Source: Paragorgia papillata (lineage: Eukaryota; Cnidaria; Anthozoa; Scleralcyonacea; Coralliidae). Taken from it: a stretch of 64,000 bases of DNA. A program made the translations under genes and the position numbers. The notes under the pieces were generated by a model, which saw nothing but the letters and a program-made list of their open reading frames with translations, did no database searches and was not told the origin of the DNA. Positions 29,898 through 44,400 of this stretch are shown piece by piece. The stretch's first letter is position 1. The number at the start of each line of letters is the position of its first letter. The stretch is taken from contig JAWNZC010000322.1 of assembly GCA_035771165.1 (NCBI GenBank), forward strand, positions 2,112,501 to 2,176,500, written 5' to 3'.

Positions 29898-32495
29898 CCT
29901 CCTTTTAATAGCAACTATCCACATGTTGCTTGTGGATTATACCACGGCCAATATGGTCAATGTTGTGCCTCCGTTGCGAAACAGGTAAGCGTCATATTCT
30001 CTCCTAGGTGATATCCGCATATCGAATTATTATAAATCAGTACGTTGGCAGGCAGTATATATTAAAAGTCAATTTAGTCGACGTCGCGTCTCAGCTATGA
30101 GACTGGTAACTATATAGCTGTGCCGATTGTCACATCATGCGCAGCCTGAATATTTAACAATTAGTTTATGAGCCCGAAATTTCCAAGGGAATAGTTGACG
30201 AGAGTGGAGCTTGAGTAAACTATTATTTCATAAAAAACTGATAGCGAATAATCTAATTGTTTAAATAGAAACTAACTTGTGTACCTTAGTTCTTTCGGAT
30301 TATTTCAAAAAAACGAAGCATAACCATTGTTTCTGTGTGAACACCATGGTAAAACAAATCTGGTACTCAAGTTCTTTGTAGATTTAGTTTATACTAAATC
30401 CTGTTATCCTGGCTCATTCCAATCTCGTACTTACGCCTTCCCCGTAAGAAGGCTCTGGGCTAATCCATCACCGGAGACATAAAAAAACTGTTAGGCTAAA
30501 TAAGCCGCATGGCATTTTCTTATTCTACGCATATAACGTAGTTTTGTCGCATCTCTGCTCAGAAGCTGTTCGATGGACATTAGCAAGAAGTTATTTCATA
30601 GAAAAGGGCAGTGTGCTGTTTTGGTTGGCCTTCTATTTACATGCACTAAGCAGTTTGTGACTTGATATTGTTGTCAAGAAAGAGTGAAAAAATACTTATA
30701 GACGGAACAAAGCATTTGTTAGGTAATAGCATAATTTTGACTGCAATTTCAAAAAAATAAACGGGCGAATGAGTTTTTCAAAGACTATTAAAATAGCGCG
30801 AATGAAAATACCATCCCGTAAGTTTCACTGTTTATCAACCGATCATGCAAAATACCAAATGAATACGACTTTATTTCATTTTTTGTTACGTCCTTTCCGC
30901 ACTGTATTACATCAAACTTGCATTCCTCTTGAGCCAATCATAGCTGAGGATTTTTTTCACGTATATTATTACATTAGATACTACTGTGTACTTACATCAC
31001 ACACATATTCTTCGCAGGACCTGTCAAACGCCTTAAAACCATGAAGACAGAATTTTCCTTCAATGGTTCAAACTTTGCAGAACTGAAGGCAACGACCCTT
31101 GCCCATCTGTTGAATAATAATAATAATGAAAAAGTAAATATCCAAATTTTTTATTATAGAGACAACTGCAGTTAAGAAATCTTTCAAGTAAAAGACTCTT
31201 TAGTACAAAGTTCAGATATGTTGATATTTTAATTAACGAGTAATATTTATCAATTATATAGACCTGGAGCGAGAGGTATTCCACAAAAAAATTACCCCAA
31301 GAAGTGAAGTGTAATTTTTGTAGAATACCCCAAGCGAAGAGTCTATAAATGATATATTATACCGAACATTGTATAATAATTATACATGCTTTCATAGCTG
31401 ATGTTTCCTTTCAAGCTAAATTTTATATTCCACAAAAAATTACCCTAGCTAGGCGAAAAAATGGAATAACCCGATGACGTAGGCGAGCGGGATATTCGAG
31501 TTTGGAATACCCTGGTGGCGTACGCTAGCGGGCCGGATATTTAAGGTGTGGTAGGGCTATTCATAAAAAAATACCATAGTTACGTGGTACAAATGTAGCT
31601 TTTTGATTGGACAACTTAGCTGTGACGTATAATATTAAAAAGAAATATGGTCATTCCCGCATTTTTCGCTTTTGAACGCCGCCATAAATTTTAAGTTTGT
31701 GTGACTTTTGTATGACAAAATTGACGTCAAATTGACGTTGTGACGTCAAAATTTAAAAGAAAATGGCAGAGTTCAAGATCAAGAAGAGAAAATACGAGAA
31801 GGAATATGTTGCGTGTACGAGAAAGGATATGGTAGACGGTTCTCAAAGTATAGCGGCCCCCCGAAAGTAACGTCAAATTTCCGATACTTCTAATAATTTA
31901 CGAAAGTAGCAGTCCCCTCAAAGTAACGCGTTAACTTTAACTGATGTAACTTTTTATCTGAAAAAGATGCTCACAAACAGCAATGGGCTTACACGATTCC
32001 TTTAGCCACAAACACCTGGAAGACCTTTTTTGCATCAATTGTAATTTTTTATTGAATTGTAAATGTGTTTCTACTTGACTAGTTTATCACTTGACATTAT
32101 TTCCATATATAGTGTATTAGTTATGTCTGTTGTATTTGTAAATATTGTAATATTGTGAGGGCCGTATAGATAACCTTTACGGTTAATACGTCTTTTCCCT
32201 CGTAAAATAAAGTTTTATTCTATTCTTTTTTTTTAACCACGGTATATATAGTGCGTGCATGCATGCATGCATTAATATAAGGTTCAAAAGTCGTGTTCTT
32301 GTATAACTAAACAGAAGAAAGCCCTCCAAATAAGCATGCATGTGTATGTGTCATAAAGATATCAAGTATATCTAGCTGTCATATACCAACCCTTTTTTGC
32401 TTAAACTGAAGAAAGCGTGAATACATAATCAGACATGTAGAACGTATAGAAAATAATAAAACAGAGAAGAAAACTCCATTTACATGATTAGGGAT
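29898..32495. other. No gene recognised; repeat-like segments
   Basis: 31275-31560 contains two versions of ATTCCACAAAAAA(T)TACCC followed by AATACCC, suggesting a dispersed repeat. 31930-32225 ends in AATAAAGTTTTATTC and resembles a retroelement 3' tail. The open frames at 30769 and 31060 match nothing known and lack splice context. Confidence 0.4.
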
Positions 32496-32500
32496 ATGTC

Positions 32501-32674
32501 AATAGACCTTTCCGCATGAATTAAGTGCATGGATAACGCGTTGATAGATTTGATTGGCTCTCGTAAAACTTCGGACATCCAAAGCTTCGGACAACTTTGG
32601 TTTGGACATTAGCCAATCAGGTTCGTCAAAAAGAAAGATGACATGATCATTCACTTTATGCGGAAAGGTCTATT
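32501..32674. mobile_element. Small palindromic MITE
   Basis: The inverted ends are AATAGACCTTTCCGCAT and its complement. TA just inside the outermost bases could be the target duplication. The middle has ACTTCGGACATCCAAAG and a near complement. Confidence 0.75.
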
Positions 32675-32699
32675 AGCTTATGACGTGTGACGATGTTAC

Positions 32700-33165
32700 A
32701 CTACAATTTCTGTATTTGATCGCGAGTTTACCGACAGTGTCCCATTCCTCGAAGCTACAGTGGTTTATAAACGGCTTTGTTCTACGTCCGTCAAATGAAA
32801 TACGTCAACAGTTTAATTTTACTCCTACCATCTAACCTCCTCTAGTCTTCTTGCAGGCGCTTTAAACAGCAATATTAAAGCAAAATTTACTTTACATTTA
32901 TTGAAATGGCGGTCATCTTCAGAGTCAAGTGAAAGGTTTCTGTCAGGTTCGCCACGATTGTGGTATGTGTGCATGGAATTTGTGCTGTGACAGTCGTTAA
33001 TCAGTGCTCGGATCAGTCGTCAGCTGGTGGAATTGACGGTCTGAATGGCCTCTTGTGTATTCAACGGAGAAACGTCAGTCAGGAATTAAAACACTGAGAT
33101 ATTTTTTTGTGTGTCATGTTGACGAGGGGTCAGTACAGCGAAACGCCGTTGAAAATCCTAGGGAT
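32700..33165 (+). mobile_element. Possible decayed Penelope-like fragment
   Basis: The plus strand around 32715 reads FDREFTDSVPFLEATVVYK, which resembles the conserved Penelope reverse transcriptase block with a VPFLD-like core. At 33120-33155 a TTGACGA...GAAACGCC stretch resembles a decayed hammerhead in the same orientation and relative position. Both signs are weak on their own. Confidence 0.4.
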
Positions 33166-33329
33166 TTTTTTGTTGTAATTTTACATTCATGTCTTCAGAA
33201 ATAGAGATGTCGGAGCAGTATAGTAGACTAGTAGTGAAAATACTCATAATAGTGGTTGTAATAGTAGTAAAAGTTAAGTTGTAGAGGGTAGTGTTAATTG
33301 TAATAGAAATAGTAGTAAACCATGGTAAG

Positions 33330-33560
33330 TATTATAAGTTGTACGCATATGTAGTGCATGTGGTACGTTTGCGAGCTAGCTAGCTTAGCCAGTGTAATCA
33401 ATTACTCAGAAAAGATTTCTGAGCCCCAGACAGGGTTCGAACCAGAAATCTTTTCTGAGTATTTGAGCTTGATGAACGTCTATACCAAAGTCTGTTACAT
33501 TACACCAAGCTCGCAAACTACAACATGCACTATATGCATGTATATACGTACAACTTATCA
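33330..33560. mobile_element. Two SINE copies, head to head
   Basis: A reversed copy (tail at 33330, B-box-like GGTTCGAACC near 33436) meets a forward copy that ends in GTATATACGTACAACTTATC at about 33560. Both carry the TCTTTTCTGAGTA body motif of the family at 33645 and 48780. Confidence 0.65.
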
Positions 33561-33644
33561 TATCACTTTAACTACATCTCATATACAAAACGCTACCCCC
33601 AAAATTAGGAGCACATATCATGCGTATGACTATGAATTGCTATC

Positions 33645-33790
33645 TGAGCTTCAGTGGCTCAATGGTTAGAGCGTCTAACCGGTCATTAGATGGTTGCAGG
33701 TTCGAACCCTGTCTGCATGAGGCTCAGAAATCGTTTGAGTAATTGAGCTTGACGAACGTCTACCAAATGTCTTACATGATAAGTATTCTT
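33645..33790 (+). mobile_element. tRNA-derived SINE
   Basis: The A box TGGCTCAATGG is at 33655-33665 and the B box GGTTCGAACCC at 33699-33709. The D, anticodon and T arms all fold (GCTC/GAGC, TCTAA/TTAGA, GCAGG/CCTGT). The acceptor stem is broken by extra bases and the residue before the anticodon is C rather than T, so this is not a working tRNA. The tRNA head leads into the GGCTCAGAAATC body and the GCTTGACGAACGTC segment. Confidence 0.75.
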
Positions 33791-33814
33791 ATTCTATGTA
33801 CTTGTTGACAATAC

Positions 33815-33901
33815 CTTACAAACACATTTAACGCATGGTCCTTCGTTCCACTTTTCTTTATCATTGTGCATTTTCCCACCTTCGCCTACACATTTATTGC
33901 T
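33815..33901 (-). CDS. Gene A exon: first half of VWC domain
   Basis: The exon is 87 nt, from TTTCAG to AAG|GTATTG, phase 0 at both ends. It encodes KCVGEGGKMHNDKEKW and GPCVKCVCK. The spacing Cys, Gly, Trp, Cys-x-x-Cys-x-Cys is the hallmark first half of a von Willebrand type C domain. The linker exon joins it in frame. Confidence 0.75.
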
Positions 33902-36900
33902 CTGAAACATATAAGTAATGTTAGAAAGATTTAATATAAGCAAGTTTGGTTTGGGGGGAGAGAGGGAGAGAGAGAGATAGATAGATAAATCGTTTATTAA
34001 AAATCCATATATTGCAGTCAAAGACTGAATTACATAGCTATGCAGTTAAATTACAAAAATGAAAACTCTATTAAATGTATAAATAGTATTAAAAAAAAGC
34101 TATTTACATGTAATGACTATTTGAATAGTGAATATTTCCGATAGCGATCGGTACGACAATTAGGTACATTAAAAGTTATATTTCTCCTTAATCGTGCCGA
34201 GTATGAGCTGGCTAGTGGAGGTAAGAGATCTGCAAGTTTGTCTTCCTTGTCTTTAAAAATGTCATTAAATAGTTTAAGTGAAAGAGCCTCCCGTCTGGCA
34301 TAAAGTGTGGAGACACCAGTTATCTCCAGCGCCTCATTGTAATTGAGGCCTGGCGAGATTACGTTCATGGCTCGTTTCTGTATACGTTCAATGTCATCAG
34401 ATAGATATTTAGCCGGAGGCTGCTATGAAAGAGTTGACATGCGTATTCTAAAACAGATCTAATTACACTACTATAAAAGCATACTAAATCCTCTGTACTA
34501 ACATCCGCTCGCTTCAACTGTCTAAGAAGGTACAGAGCAACAACTAAATAGTGTAACTTATTGGATTCATTAAAATATTTATTTTAAGTCGAGAATGCAA
34601 TATTGGGCGAGACCAAAGGTCGAGCCTAATATTAAAATTTGAGAATCCAATAGGTGTTCCTGCACGCGACCTTTCCAAAGATTGCTCTCCATTATGTAGT
34701 TGTTCTACAACGCACAATATGGCACTGACACGTGACGCTAATAATGTAGACATTCGATTAGACAATTATTTGTAAAGGTATAATAATACAATATATTTTA
34801 ACTTACTGGTGGTGGTTGAGTTGGACAGGTTGGTTTTGGAGTTGTAGCTGACATAGGTGGCAAAATCACTTTTACTGTAATTTTAAATAAATATTAGACC
34901 GGCAGGCAGGCAGGCTGACACAGACCAGAGACACAGACCAGAGACACACAGAGACACAGACACAGACACAGACACAGACACAAACACAGACACAGACACA
35001 GACACAGACACAGACACAGACACAGACACAGACAAACAGATAAATTTATTTCAGCACGGAATTTCTACAATTTAAAAATAAATTGATTTACAAGAAAGCC
35101 GTAACTACATTATTTACAATATTAAAAAAGTTATATACATTACATTGATGAGAACTGATAAGCCTTTAGCTCGCTTGATTTCAAATAACTTAGGGCCTGT
35201 TTACAAGGAGGTAAGCTGAAGATGTACGACTAAAATGTACGATATTTCTTGTTTTTTGTTTGTCGTGTTTACAACGACGCTATAGGTAACCCTGATGCTA
35301 GGGTAACCCTATCACGCCACTAGGATTTAGAGATAATTCGCCGCCCTTAGCGAAGTTGAAAATCTAATTTCTTTTGGAGTCGAGTTCCAAATTAAACCAC
35401 CATTATATCAACAACTTTTTTAGATAATTAGTATGTGGTTTAGGTATTAAAACCTCAATTTCACAATTGCTTAATTAGTAAATATTTGTCTCTAAACGTT
35501 TTTGATAACATTCATGAAGATATTCTCATAGCAAATTTTATATACGAGTTAATGAATCGTTCCAGTTGAGTTTTCTTGTTCAGAAGATTTTGTTTCATAA
35601 TCAGATTGAGTAATAACCACTGATCTCTATATAAACTGGATACGGGGCATTCCCTATGGCCAGCGATGGCCAGCAGTCAAACATTTCGCTCTACCAGTCG
35701 CCGCCATCTTAAGCAATCTTGACGTCAGCAGGGTCAGATTATCCAGGGGAATGAATATTAAGTAACGGGGGAGTCGGAAAAGCCGTAATGCCGGTTCGAG
35801 TTTAGTTTTCACTGCTTAACAACAAATCAGTCAAAAGACGACAAGTGCACAAACTATAAAAGGTAGGTATAGTGGTCACGTCATCATACACCTGGCACGC
35901 TAAATTCGGTCCCATGTCCTAGCCAGTTTCATTGAGATCAGTGCCAGTGGTAACAACCCGAGCTGCTCTGTTTTGTAATTTTTGTAAACGGTTAGATAAT
36001 TCTTGGTTTAGGCCGCTATTTCATACAACATCATAATAATCGAAGTGAGATTTAATCAAGAGACACACACATGCAAGACAGACACACAGACAGACAGACA
36101 GAGAGACACAGACCGGCAAAAGGAACGAATCGATACAGTCGAGAAAAGGTTAATCAGATTTTGAATTGTCATTAACCCCTTGGCGTCCGAGAACTCTCCC
36201 CTTGACGAGTAAAATCGTCTGGCGTTAGCCAGAGCACGAGTGAAATAGCATGGCGTTGGGCCGTTGGCCCAGAGTAAAATAGTAAAGCCGGGATGCATCG
36301 TTCCAAAAGGAACGATACAGTCAAGAAAAGGTTAATGTTTACATTTCGCTTTTAGATCATTTCAACAACAAGTCGTTTCGTTTATAATCTTCAGTTAAGC
36401 TTATTTTTACGGTCAAGTTTTTTCAAACGCGGTCAAGGATAAACACACACTGACACACATATATATTATATACCCTAGTAGCGCCACGTACGTATATTTG
36501 CTCGTTTACCAAGCTTGTTGTCTGCTTTAGCACTGCTCCCAACTTCCAAGTATCAAGGTAACAGGTTGTTGCATCATGTCTGTAGCAGGTTGTCATCAAC
36601 ATGGTAGTTGTTCCAACAACCTGTTACCATTTTGTCATCTAACAACTTGTTAACAGGTTAATGCTAACAAGGTTGTAGCAACTTGTTAAGTGAACAGCAT
36701 TGTTACAACCTGTTGACAACCTTGCTACCAGCCTGTTGCGAACACATCCTGTTAACAAACTGCGAGATTTTTACGTGTGTAGGTAAGTAACTGGTTTCCA
36801 GTCACATGACAATGTTGTTTTTTTTTATGAGAGTAGAATGTTCTTAGTTCAACTTCACGCATTTAGAATTTTCTTAAATTCGACGACTAAATTTAAACGC

Positions 36901-39900
36901 ATTGCATTGAGACTAAAATTATAGGTCTGCAGTCTTGCTCGCCGGCTTCAGACTCGCTTGCTGCGGTTGTACATATTTTGCATTTTGTTACTAAAATATT
37001 TCAATAGTTTGACCTACTTCCACTACACTTTGATCTTCCAAAGCTTATTACAACGTCTTGAAGATCGCCCTAATTGAAAAAAAAAAGAAGTTTCCAATGA
37101 GCAGTAAAAATAAATGGGAATTATATAGAACTTTGTTTGTCTACAATTCTTGGACAAAACTGTTGAAAAAATCATGTCAATTTATTACGCTTTATTACGT
37201 ATGTTTGTAACCCCCAAGTTTTATGTTGATTTCTTGAAACACAATTAAAGCTAGTGGATCTGCCTACTGTTTACAACAACAATGAACAGCCACGGGAGGA
37301 GTACGATACGGGAGGAGTACGATGCGAGAAGACAATGTAAATGCCTAACCATATTAAATACAACTCAACTGAATTGGTCCATGTTTGTCAACTAGTGCTG
37401 CAAAAGATTATTGATAATGGTAATGGTGTTGGTTACAATTGTTTCTAAAGTCCCAGCTCATGTTATCCAACATATTTCTCAGACGCGCACTCGTGTCATC
37501 AAATATCATTTTTGAGCACATAGCCTAAAGTTTAGGCTGCGTTCCCAGACATAGACACGTACAAGTCTGGCACTAGTCTGAACACCGTACTGTCACTGCG
37601 AGGATCTATGAGATGATCATGGGAATTCGAAGTAACTTTGCCGCTATCAATACTCCTTGTTGAGAATAGCATATTTTCCTTATGTATCCTAATATGTATC
37701 CTTATGATCGCCTGATGGTTTTGTCAGAAAACAATATTGTTGACTTTGTCCGAACTTATTAAACAGCTAATCAAAAGACGACAATGATAAGTGCTAGCTA
37801 CTGTGCGAATAAGTCTGTTTTAGAGCGAGAGAAGGGCACTGAGGTGCAAATGACTAGATATACCAATTTTTCGACCCTCCCCTTATATATGTGAACAACA
37901 CCATTTTTTATGACCATTTTTACATGCACCTTTCTACTCTTCGTGCTTTGTTACATTTGTAAGGCAATCCATCGAAACTTTACATACCGTATTTACTCGT
38001 TTAAGCGCCGCCCCTGATTAAGCGCCGCCCCCGATTAAGCGCCGCATATGAGAGCAAATATTAAAGAACGCCGCCCCCGATTAAGCGCCGCATACAAATA
38101 TTAAAGAGCGCCGCCCTCGAATAAGCCCCGCACTTATTACAACAATGCGGCGCTTAATCGAAGCACCGCGTCAGACAGAATTGTTCGAGAAGCCAAACTA
38201 AAAAATAACTACAGTACATCTCAATCTTAAATCAGCCTCGGAAATTTATTCTCCTGTATTACAGTGTTTTTAAGTTCAAAGTGAGTATATTTCAATGCTC
38301 TCCCATTTAACTTTCTCTTGAAACATGTTTATTTTGTTGTTAACATTTCTTGTTATCGTTTACAAATAAAATAATTTTTAAAGAGCGCCGCCCTCAAATA
38401 AGCGCCGCCATCAAATAAGCGCCGCATCCGAAACACTTAAAATTTAAAGAGCGCCGCGGCGCTTAAACGAGTAAATACGGTAATCCGGATTTACCGTAAT
38501 CCTATAACCCTGATCTTAAGCCCTAACCCTCGGCATCACCGCGGCTCGCCTCAGTCTGAATACATTACAGCACGGAGTGACTTGATGAGTTAGCTGTGCA
38601 GTGCTACATAGACAATCACATAGACATAGACGTAGACGTAGACAGACGTGGACAGACGTAGACATAGATATAGACATAGACATAGACATAGACATAGACA
38701 TAGATATAGACATAGACATAGACATAGACATAGACATGCACATAGACATAGACATAGACATAGACATAGACATAGACATAGACATAGACATAGACATAGA
38801 CATAGACATAGACATAGACATAGACATAGACATAGACAGACATAGACATAGACATAGACATAGACATAGACATAGACATAGATATAGATATAGACATAGA
38901 CATAGACATAGATATAGACATAGACATAGACATAGACATAGACATAGACATAGACATAGACATAGACAGACATAGACATGCACATAGACATGGACATGGA
39001 CATGGACATGGACATGGACAAATGGACATGGACATGGACATAGACATAGACATAGACATAGTCATAGACATGGACATGGACATAGACATAGTCATAGACA
39101 TGCACATAGACATAGACATGGACATAGACATAGACATAGACATAGACATAGACATAGACATAGACATAGACATAGACAGACATAGACATGGACATGGACA
39201 TGGACATGGACATGGACATGGACATGGACATGGACATGGATATGGACATGGACATGGACATGGATATGGACATGGATATGGACATGGACATGGACATGGA
39301 CAAATGGACATGGACATGGACATAGTCATAGACATAGACATAGACATGGACATAGACATAGACATGCACATAGACATAGACATGGACATGGACATGGACA
39401 TGGACATGGACATGGACATGGACTTGGACATGGACATAGACATGGACTTGGACATGGACATGGACATGGACATGGACTTGGACATGGACATGGACATGGA
39501 CATGGACATGGACATGGACATAGACATGGACATGGACAAAGACATTTAAGAAATAGAAGTTTGGGAGAATACACTATTACAGTAGGAAAGTACACTATTC
39601 CGAGTTAAAATAACCAGTCAAAAATAAATTAAACGTTAAAATTAATCAAAAGAAAAAGCGTAAATTCTCCTTTCTGTCTATGGATGGCGTATAATGGTGT
39701 TTCTGTACACTATTTTAATTAGAATAATGGCGTATTGGATGGCGTAATTATCTACCATGTTCTCCATAGAGTTATAGAAACACGGCTTTAACTAATCACC
39801 GCTTCCGTTTTGAAAATGTTATTTTATAAATACATATATACACATACATACCACAAACCGGTTTACCAGGCCCTTGATAGCTTCACTGCCCTTTTTCTGT

Positions 39901-41455
39901 TGTTGGGCCAACCGTAAAGTTGAACCGCTGGGAAATTGGTCCATGGCCTTGTCAAGGATCACTTGTCCATAAAACGTGTCATTGATAGCAAAACGGATAA
40001 ACCTCTCCAGAGAGTGAACCCGAACTGAAACAGATAGCCATTGATTTTTTAATAGCCCTGGTACAGGAATTTTTTTGCGTACTTGAGGATGATCCGTGCC
40101 ACCGGAAGCAATGTATGCCACCGCAAGATTAACAACACCAGGAGACCACCTGCAGAAAATAAGTGGTGACAATTGTGTTAAAAAGGCTATATCACCGAGC
40201 AGACCGGACCAAAAAAAGGTCTCAGTCTTAGGGTGGGAAGGGTGGGTAAACCTAACAAATGATGCAAGAAATAAGACGGATACTTTTGAATTTTTTTGCT
40301 TATTACTGGTAATAACGTAATAAGAATTTACTCATAGCCACACTAAAGCATAGACAAACTATGGCATAGACAAACCACTATGGCACAGACAAGCATGGTT
40401 AACTAAAGCACACATAGCCAATGTTAAAAAATACACACGTAGCTATACAATATAGCATGGTAATAAGGTAATAAGCCCACAGTCTTTGGCTTCTTTAAAT
40501 CATATCTGTGCAATCGTTCTCAAATGTGTAGAGTTAATGGCTGTCTATCAAGCAGTCATTAATTGTGGCGTTCCGCAAGGCTCTATGTTTCTTGTATGTA
40601 TTAATGATCTATCGCGTTGTTTGCAACATTCTACTGCTCGAATGTATGCTGATGACAGGAATATCACAACAACTGGAGCAAGACCTAAAAAATGTTAATG
40701 AATGGTTGAAGCAAACAAACTTAATATTAATTCAACAAAAACAGGGCACATGTTTCAGTATTGGATATGACCATAATCTGGCCAAAATTAGAAATAAACC
40801 TTATTTATTCTTGGATAGAAAACCTATAAACCGAGTTAGGGTTACCAAATCATTAGGAGTATATATAGATGAAAGGTTATCATGGATAGACCATATTAAT
40901 CTCTGGCCTTCGCCAGGTCAAACAGTTTCAGTTTGTTCCACTGGAAACATCGCTAACAATATATAAGTCGTTAATTCAACCATTATTTGACTATTGCGAT
41001 GTAGTATGGGACAACGTGCCAACTACAACTGCTACTAGATTAGAAAAGTTGCAAAATCGGGCAGCACGATTAATTACAAGCCAGCTAGGCTATGAGGTCA
41101 GAACTAGTGAACTAATATAGATCAATTGCACTGGAAAATCTATGCCATTCACGTGCTGAACATATGACAATAATGGTGTATAAGGTATTATAAATACCCT
41201 CTTACCTATGAGATACTTATGCATTACGGAATAGAGAAATGTCACTCGTCTTACCAAAACCACTCAATGAGTTAAAAAAGACGTTTACTTAAGTCAAATG
41301 AGATGCAAATTAAAGTAGTCTTGAAAATTTTAAGAAATCTCTCTCATCACTTGCTTCCTCGAATGAATTAAATTTTTATTAATTTTTTTTGATATTATTT
41401 CTTGTAAAGCAGTTTTGTATATATAACGAAGAAATTCCGAATTTAAATAAATAAA

Positions 41456-41490
<35 letters not shown>

Positions 41491-44400
41491 GATTAAATTG
41501 ATTGATTGAATGAATGATTAGTAATAATTGAAAAGCAAATTATGTATTATATTACCTGAAGTAGACGGCGAAATAAGTCCCAGCTTTTGCATCCAATGAC
41601 AGAATCGCCCCCTTACCAGAACTCTTGGTCTTCACAAGAGCCGACACTGTGAAGTCATTTATCAAAAATGCTTGTTCAGTAAATATCGATGAAGCACCAG
41701 CATTCACAGTTAAATGATCTGTATTTGGGCCAAACTTATATGCTGGAGAATCGGAGTTTTTCCCGGTTGTTGGCACAACGTCTTTAGCATTCGTGAGATC
41801 TATGGCATCAAATACTTTGATTTCTTCAACAATTTCAACACCTACACAAAAAAACCAACAAGTAAGCAAACAGATCAATACTATACGGCCCCGTTTACAC
41901 TATTACAGCATGATAAGTTTAAAAATGTTATAATTGCAGCAAGGAATTATGAACAATTAGATGTTTTAATACGGCCGTTTGACTCTAGCTGGCTAAAAAT
42001 TTAAAAATAAAGATGTTTCGGCTAAAATACTATAGCCTTCTTCAGCAATGGCAAAAATGTTAAGGATTTAAATAATACAATAGAAAAAAATATATGTAAA
42101 TTTATGCAAGATTATAAAAAATGTCCGTAAAATTAATAATGATTAAAAGAAGATTATATATACATCTGAGACATGCATGCAAATGTTCGTTAATATATAA
42201 TAAGGCCGATTGTTAACAGAGACAGAGTACCAAGCTTCGAGAAAGGTTTGTTGACGCCAGTCTTTGGAGCGATCAATAATTTTTGCAGGTTCAAAATCAA
42301 ATTCATGGTCGGTAAAATTATGGTGTAGGGCATGCAATTAAGGAATTCTTATCGTTGATCAAAAACGCTCTTCTATATTCTTTTGTTCTGGTTCTTAAAG
42401 CCCGAGACGTTTGTCCGATGTTCACGTCGTTGCATTCTTTATGTTATACAAAATATAGATATATTAAGTTATTATAAAAATAAGCTTTCTAGCTGCTTCT
42501 GGCTATTCTATTGTACAGTACCGCAATGCAAACAAATAGCTGAAAATAACCAAAACTACGTAAAAAGTAACACTTGTAATATCAATTAGCCTTCCTGCAG
42601 CTTTATCAATATATCAAAATGTCGCGACAGTCTGATCATATCTACCATTGTTCTGTAATTAGGTACATGCTTCTGTCATAATTTTATTTACTAGCTTGTC
42701 AACAGTTTTCTTAAAAGCCTTTCTATTATCCTGTCAGTATAATCTTGGGCAGGCACAAATTTGTTTATGTAAGCTAGGTGAATTTAGCATGATTTTAGGC
42801 CAAGAAGAAGCTTCGTAATGTTTACATAATCCAAACGACAACTTACGTAATAATTATTCAAAGTTGAACTGTTCCGTAAATACTCAATGAAACTGTAAAA
42901 TATTATAACAGTCTTATACCTTATGACATCTACTTTTTACCATATCAATGTAGTCGAGAAATATATTACTTTAATATAAGGAAAAGCTTTTCAAACGTTT
43001 TGCCTCGGTACTTGAGATCGATTTACAACGCCTTCATCCAATGCTGCAAAGTATTATGGTCTGATGCTCCTGATTGGTCAATTCCTACACACCTACCAGG
43101 CGTGGTATTCTACACCAAAAAATTATAAAAGGAACCTCCCTTTTTGGAGTCGAGCAGTTGTGAAAAGACCGATCGAAGAGTGGCCAGGCCAAAAAGCAGA
43201 GCTGAAAAGCAAGAAACAAAAGAAGAAGAAGCAAACCAAGACATTGAACTGAACTGAATTTTAGTTTAAGTATTGAACTTCATATCCTGTGTTATTATAC
43301 ATCAGTGCACCGAACGTATTAAAGATCCTATTGCTACCTCGTCGCTGCGTCGTTCTACAGAGCAAATACCCCCAAAAATATTTTTTAAATATTGAGCCAA
43401 CCGATTTTATTGGTTTATAAGCAATCTTTATACTCTCTTCTTAACACTCTGTCGCGATCTTTTCTGATATGGCTTGAATATATGGTGGGACCACAAACTC
43501 GTTCTCTTCTTTCCGATTGTTATAGATTATATATATATAGGCGGTCTATGTTGAGGACGTGAAGAACTCTTGACAAATTGTCTAATTGGATAATTTGATT
43601 TTTTCTAATTGGATTTTTCACGTGTTGCACTTTTGACATTTTAGCAGTCTCTGTTGTAGGAATGTTTCAGCTCCTGTGCCACTAATTAGTTTTTGAAAAA
43701 TGCCGCGAGCGCTTGATGGTGAAAGAATCCACATGATATAAGTTGTCCAAAGACTTCTCATTTCGACTATGACGAGTGCATGACCACCACTGCCTTTTCC
43801 TTCCTGCCTTAGATTAGTTAGCTTAGTTGCTTTCCCCTTGAGTATTTTGTTGGAAGTAAAAAGTTGTGGGTCATGAACAATAGTAAAAGGGAATCCTTTT
43901 TCTCGCAAGTACCGGCTGCATGTCCAAGGATATATACTTGCACTATAGCCAGACTTTCGGGCTCGTAATCCTCACCATTTTTCTTCTTTACATAAAATTG
44001 AAACTAAGAACATTATTTAGATCTTCGGGAGGAAGATTTTCAATATCCCCTTTTCGGTTCCGGAGTTTGAGCATTTAACCAGGTTTTGGTTGTTCCTGAC
44101 GTGTTTTTGCTGGAGGCTTTCTCGCACTGTATTAGGGAGTCTGTATACTTCTTCTTCCGTAAGTTAGGGAAACTTTTGCCTCGGTCGAGTTTCACGATGC
44201 AACAACTGGTTGAATTTCATTAAAATTCAACACATCACTTTCTTCCAATGATGAAGCCAACAATGAAGTCAATATCGAAACTCATAAATTTAGAATTCAT
44301 AGTTTACAAAATTTTACTAGGAAAGCGGAAAACCTGCTGTTTATAAATATTACAACCCAAAATCCTGGATGTGTGGTATTTATAAAAAATACAGATGTGG

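Noticed and set aside
29733..30011. 92-residue frame with a hydrophobic start
   Set aside because: It crosses the end of a MITE with a clear target duplication and shows no domain.
33652..33725. Functional threonine tRNA (GGT anticodon)
   Set aside because: The acceptor stem does not pair, the residue before the anticodon is not T, and the sequence continues into a repeated SINE body.
38516..39595. Reading frames of up to 309 residues (Ser-Met, Val-Tyr, Ile-Asp repeats)
   Set aside because: A hexamer repeat keeps any stop-free frame open; no start context, splice site or non-repeat domain supports a protein.
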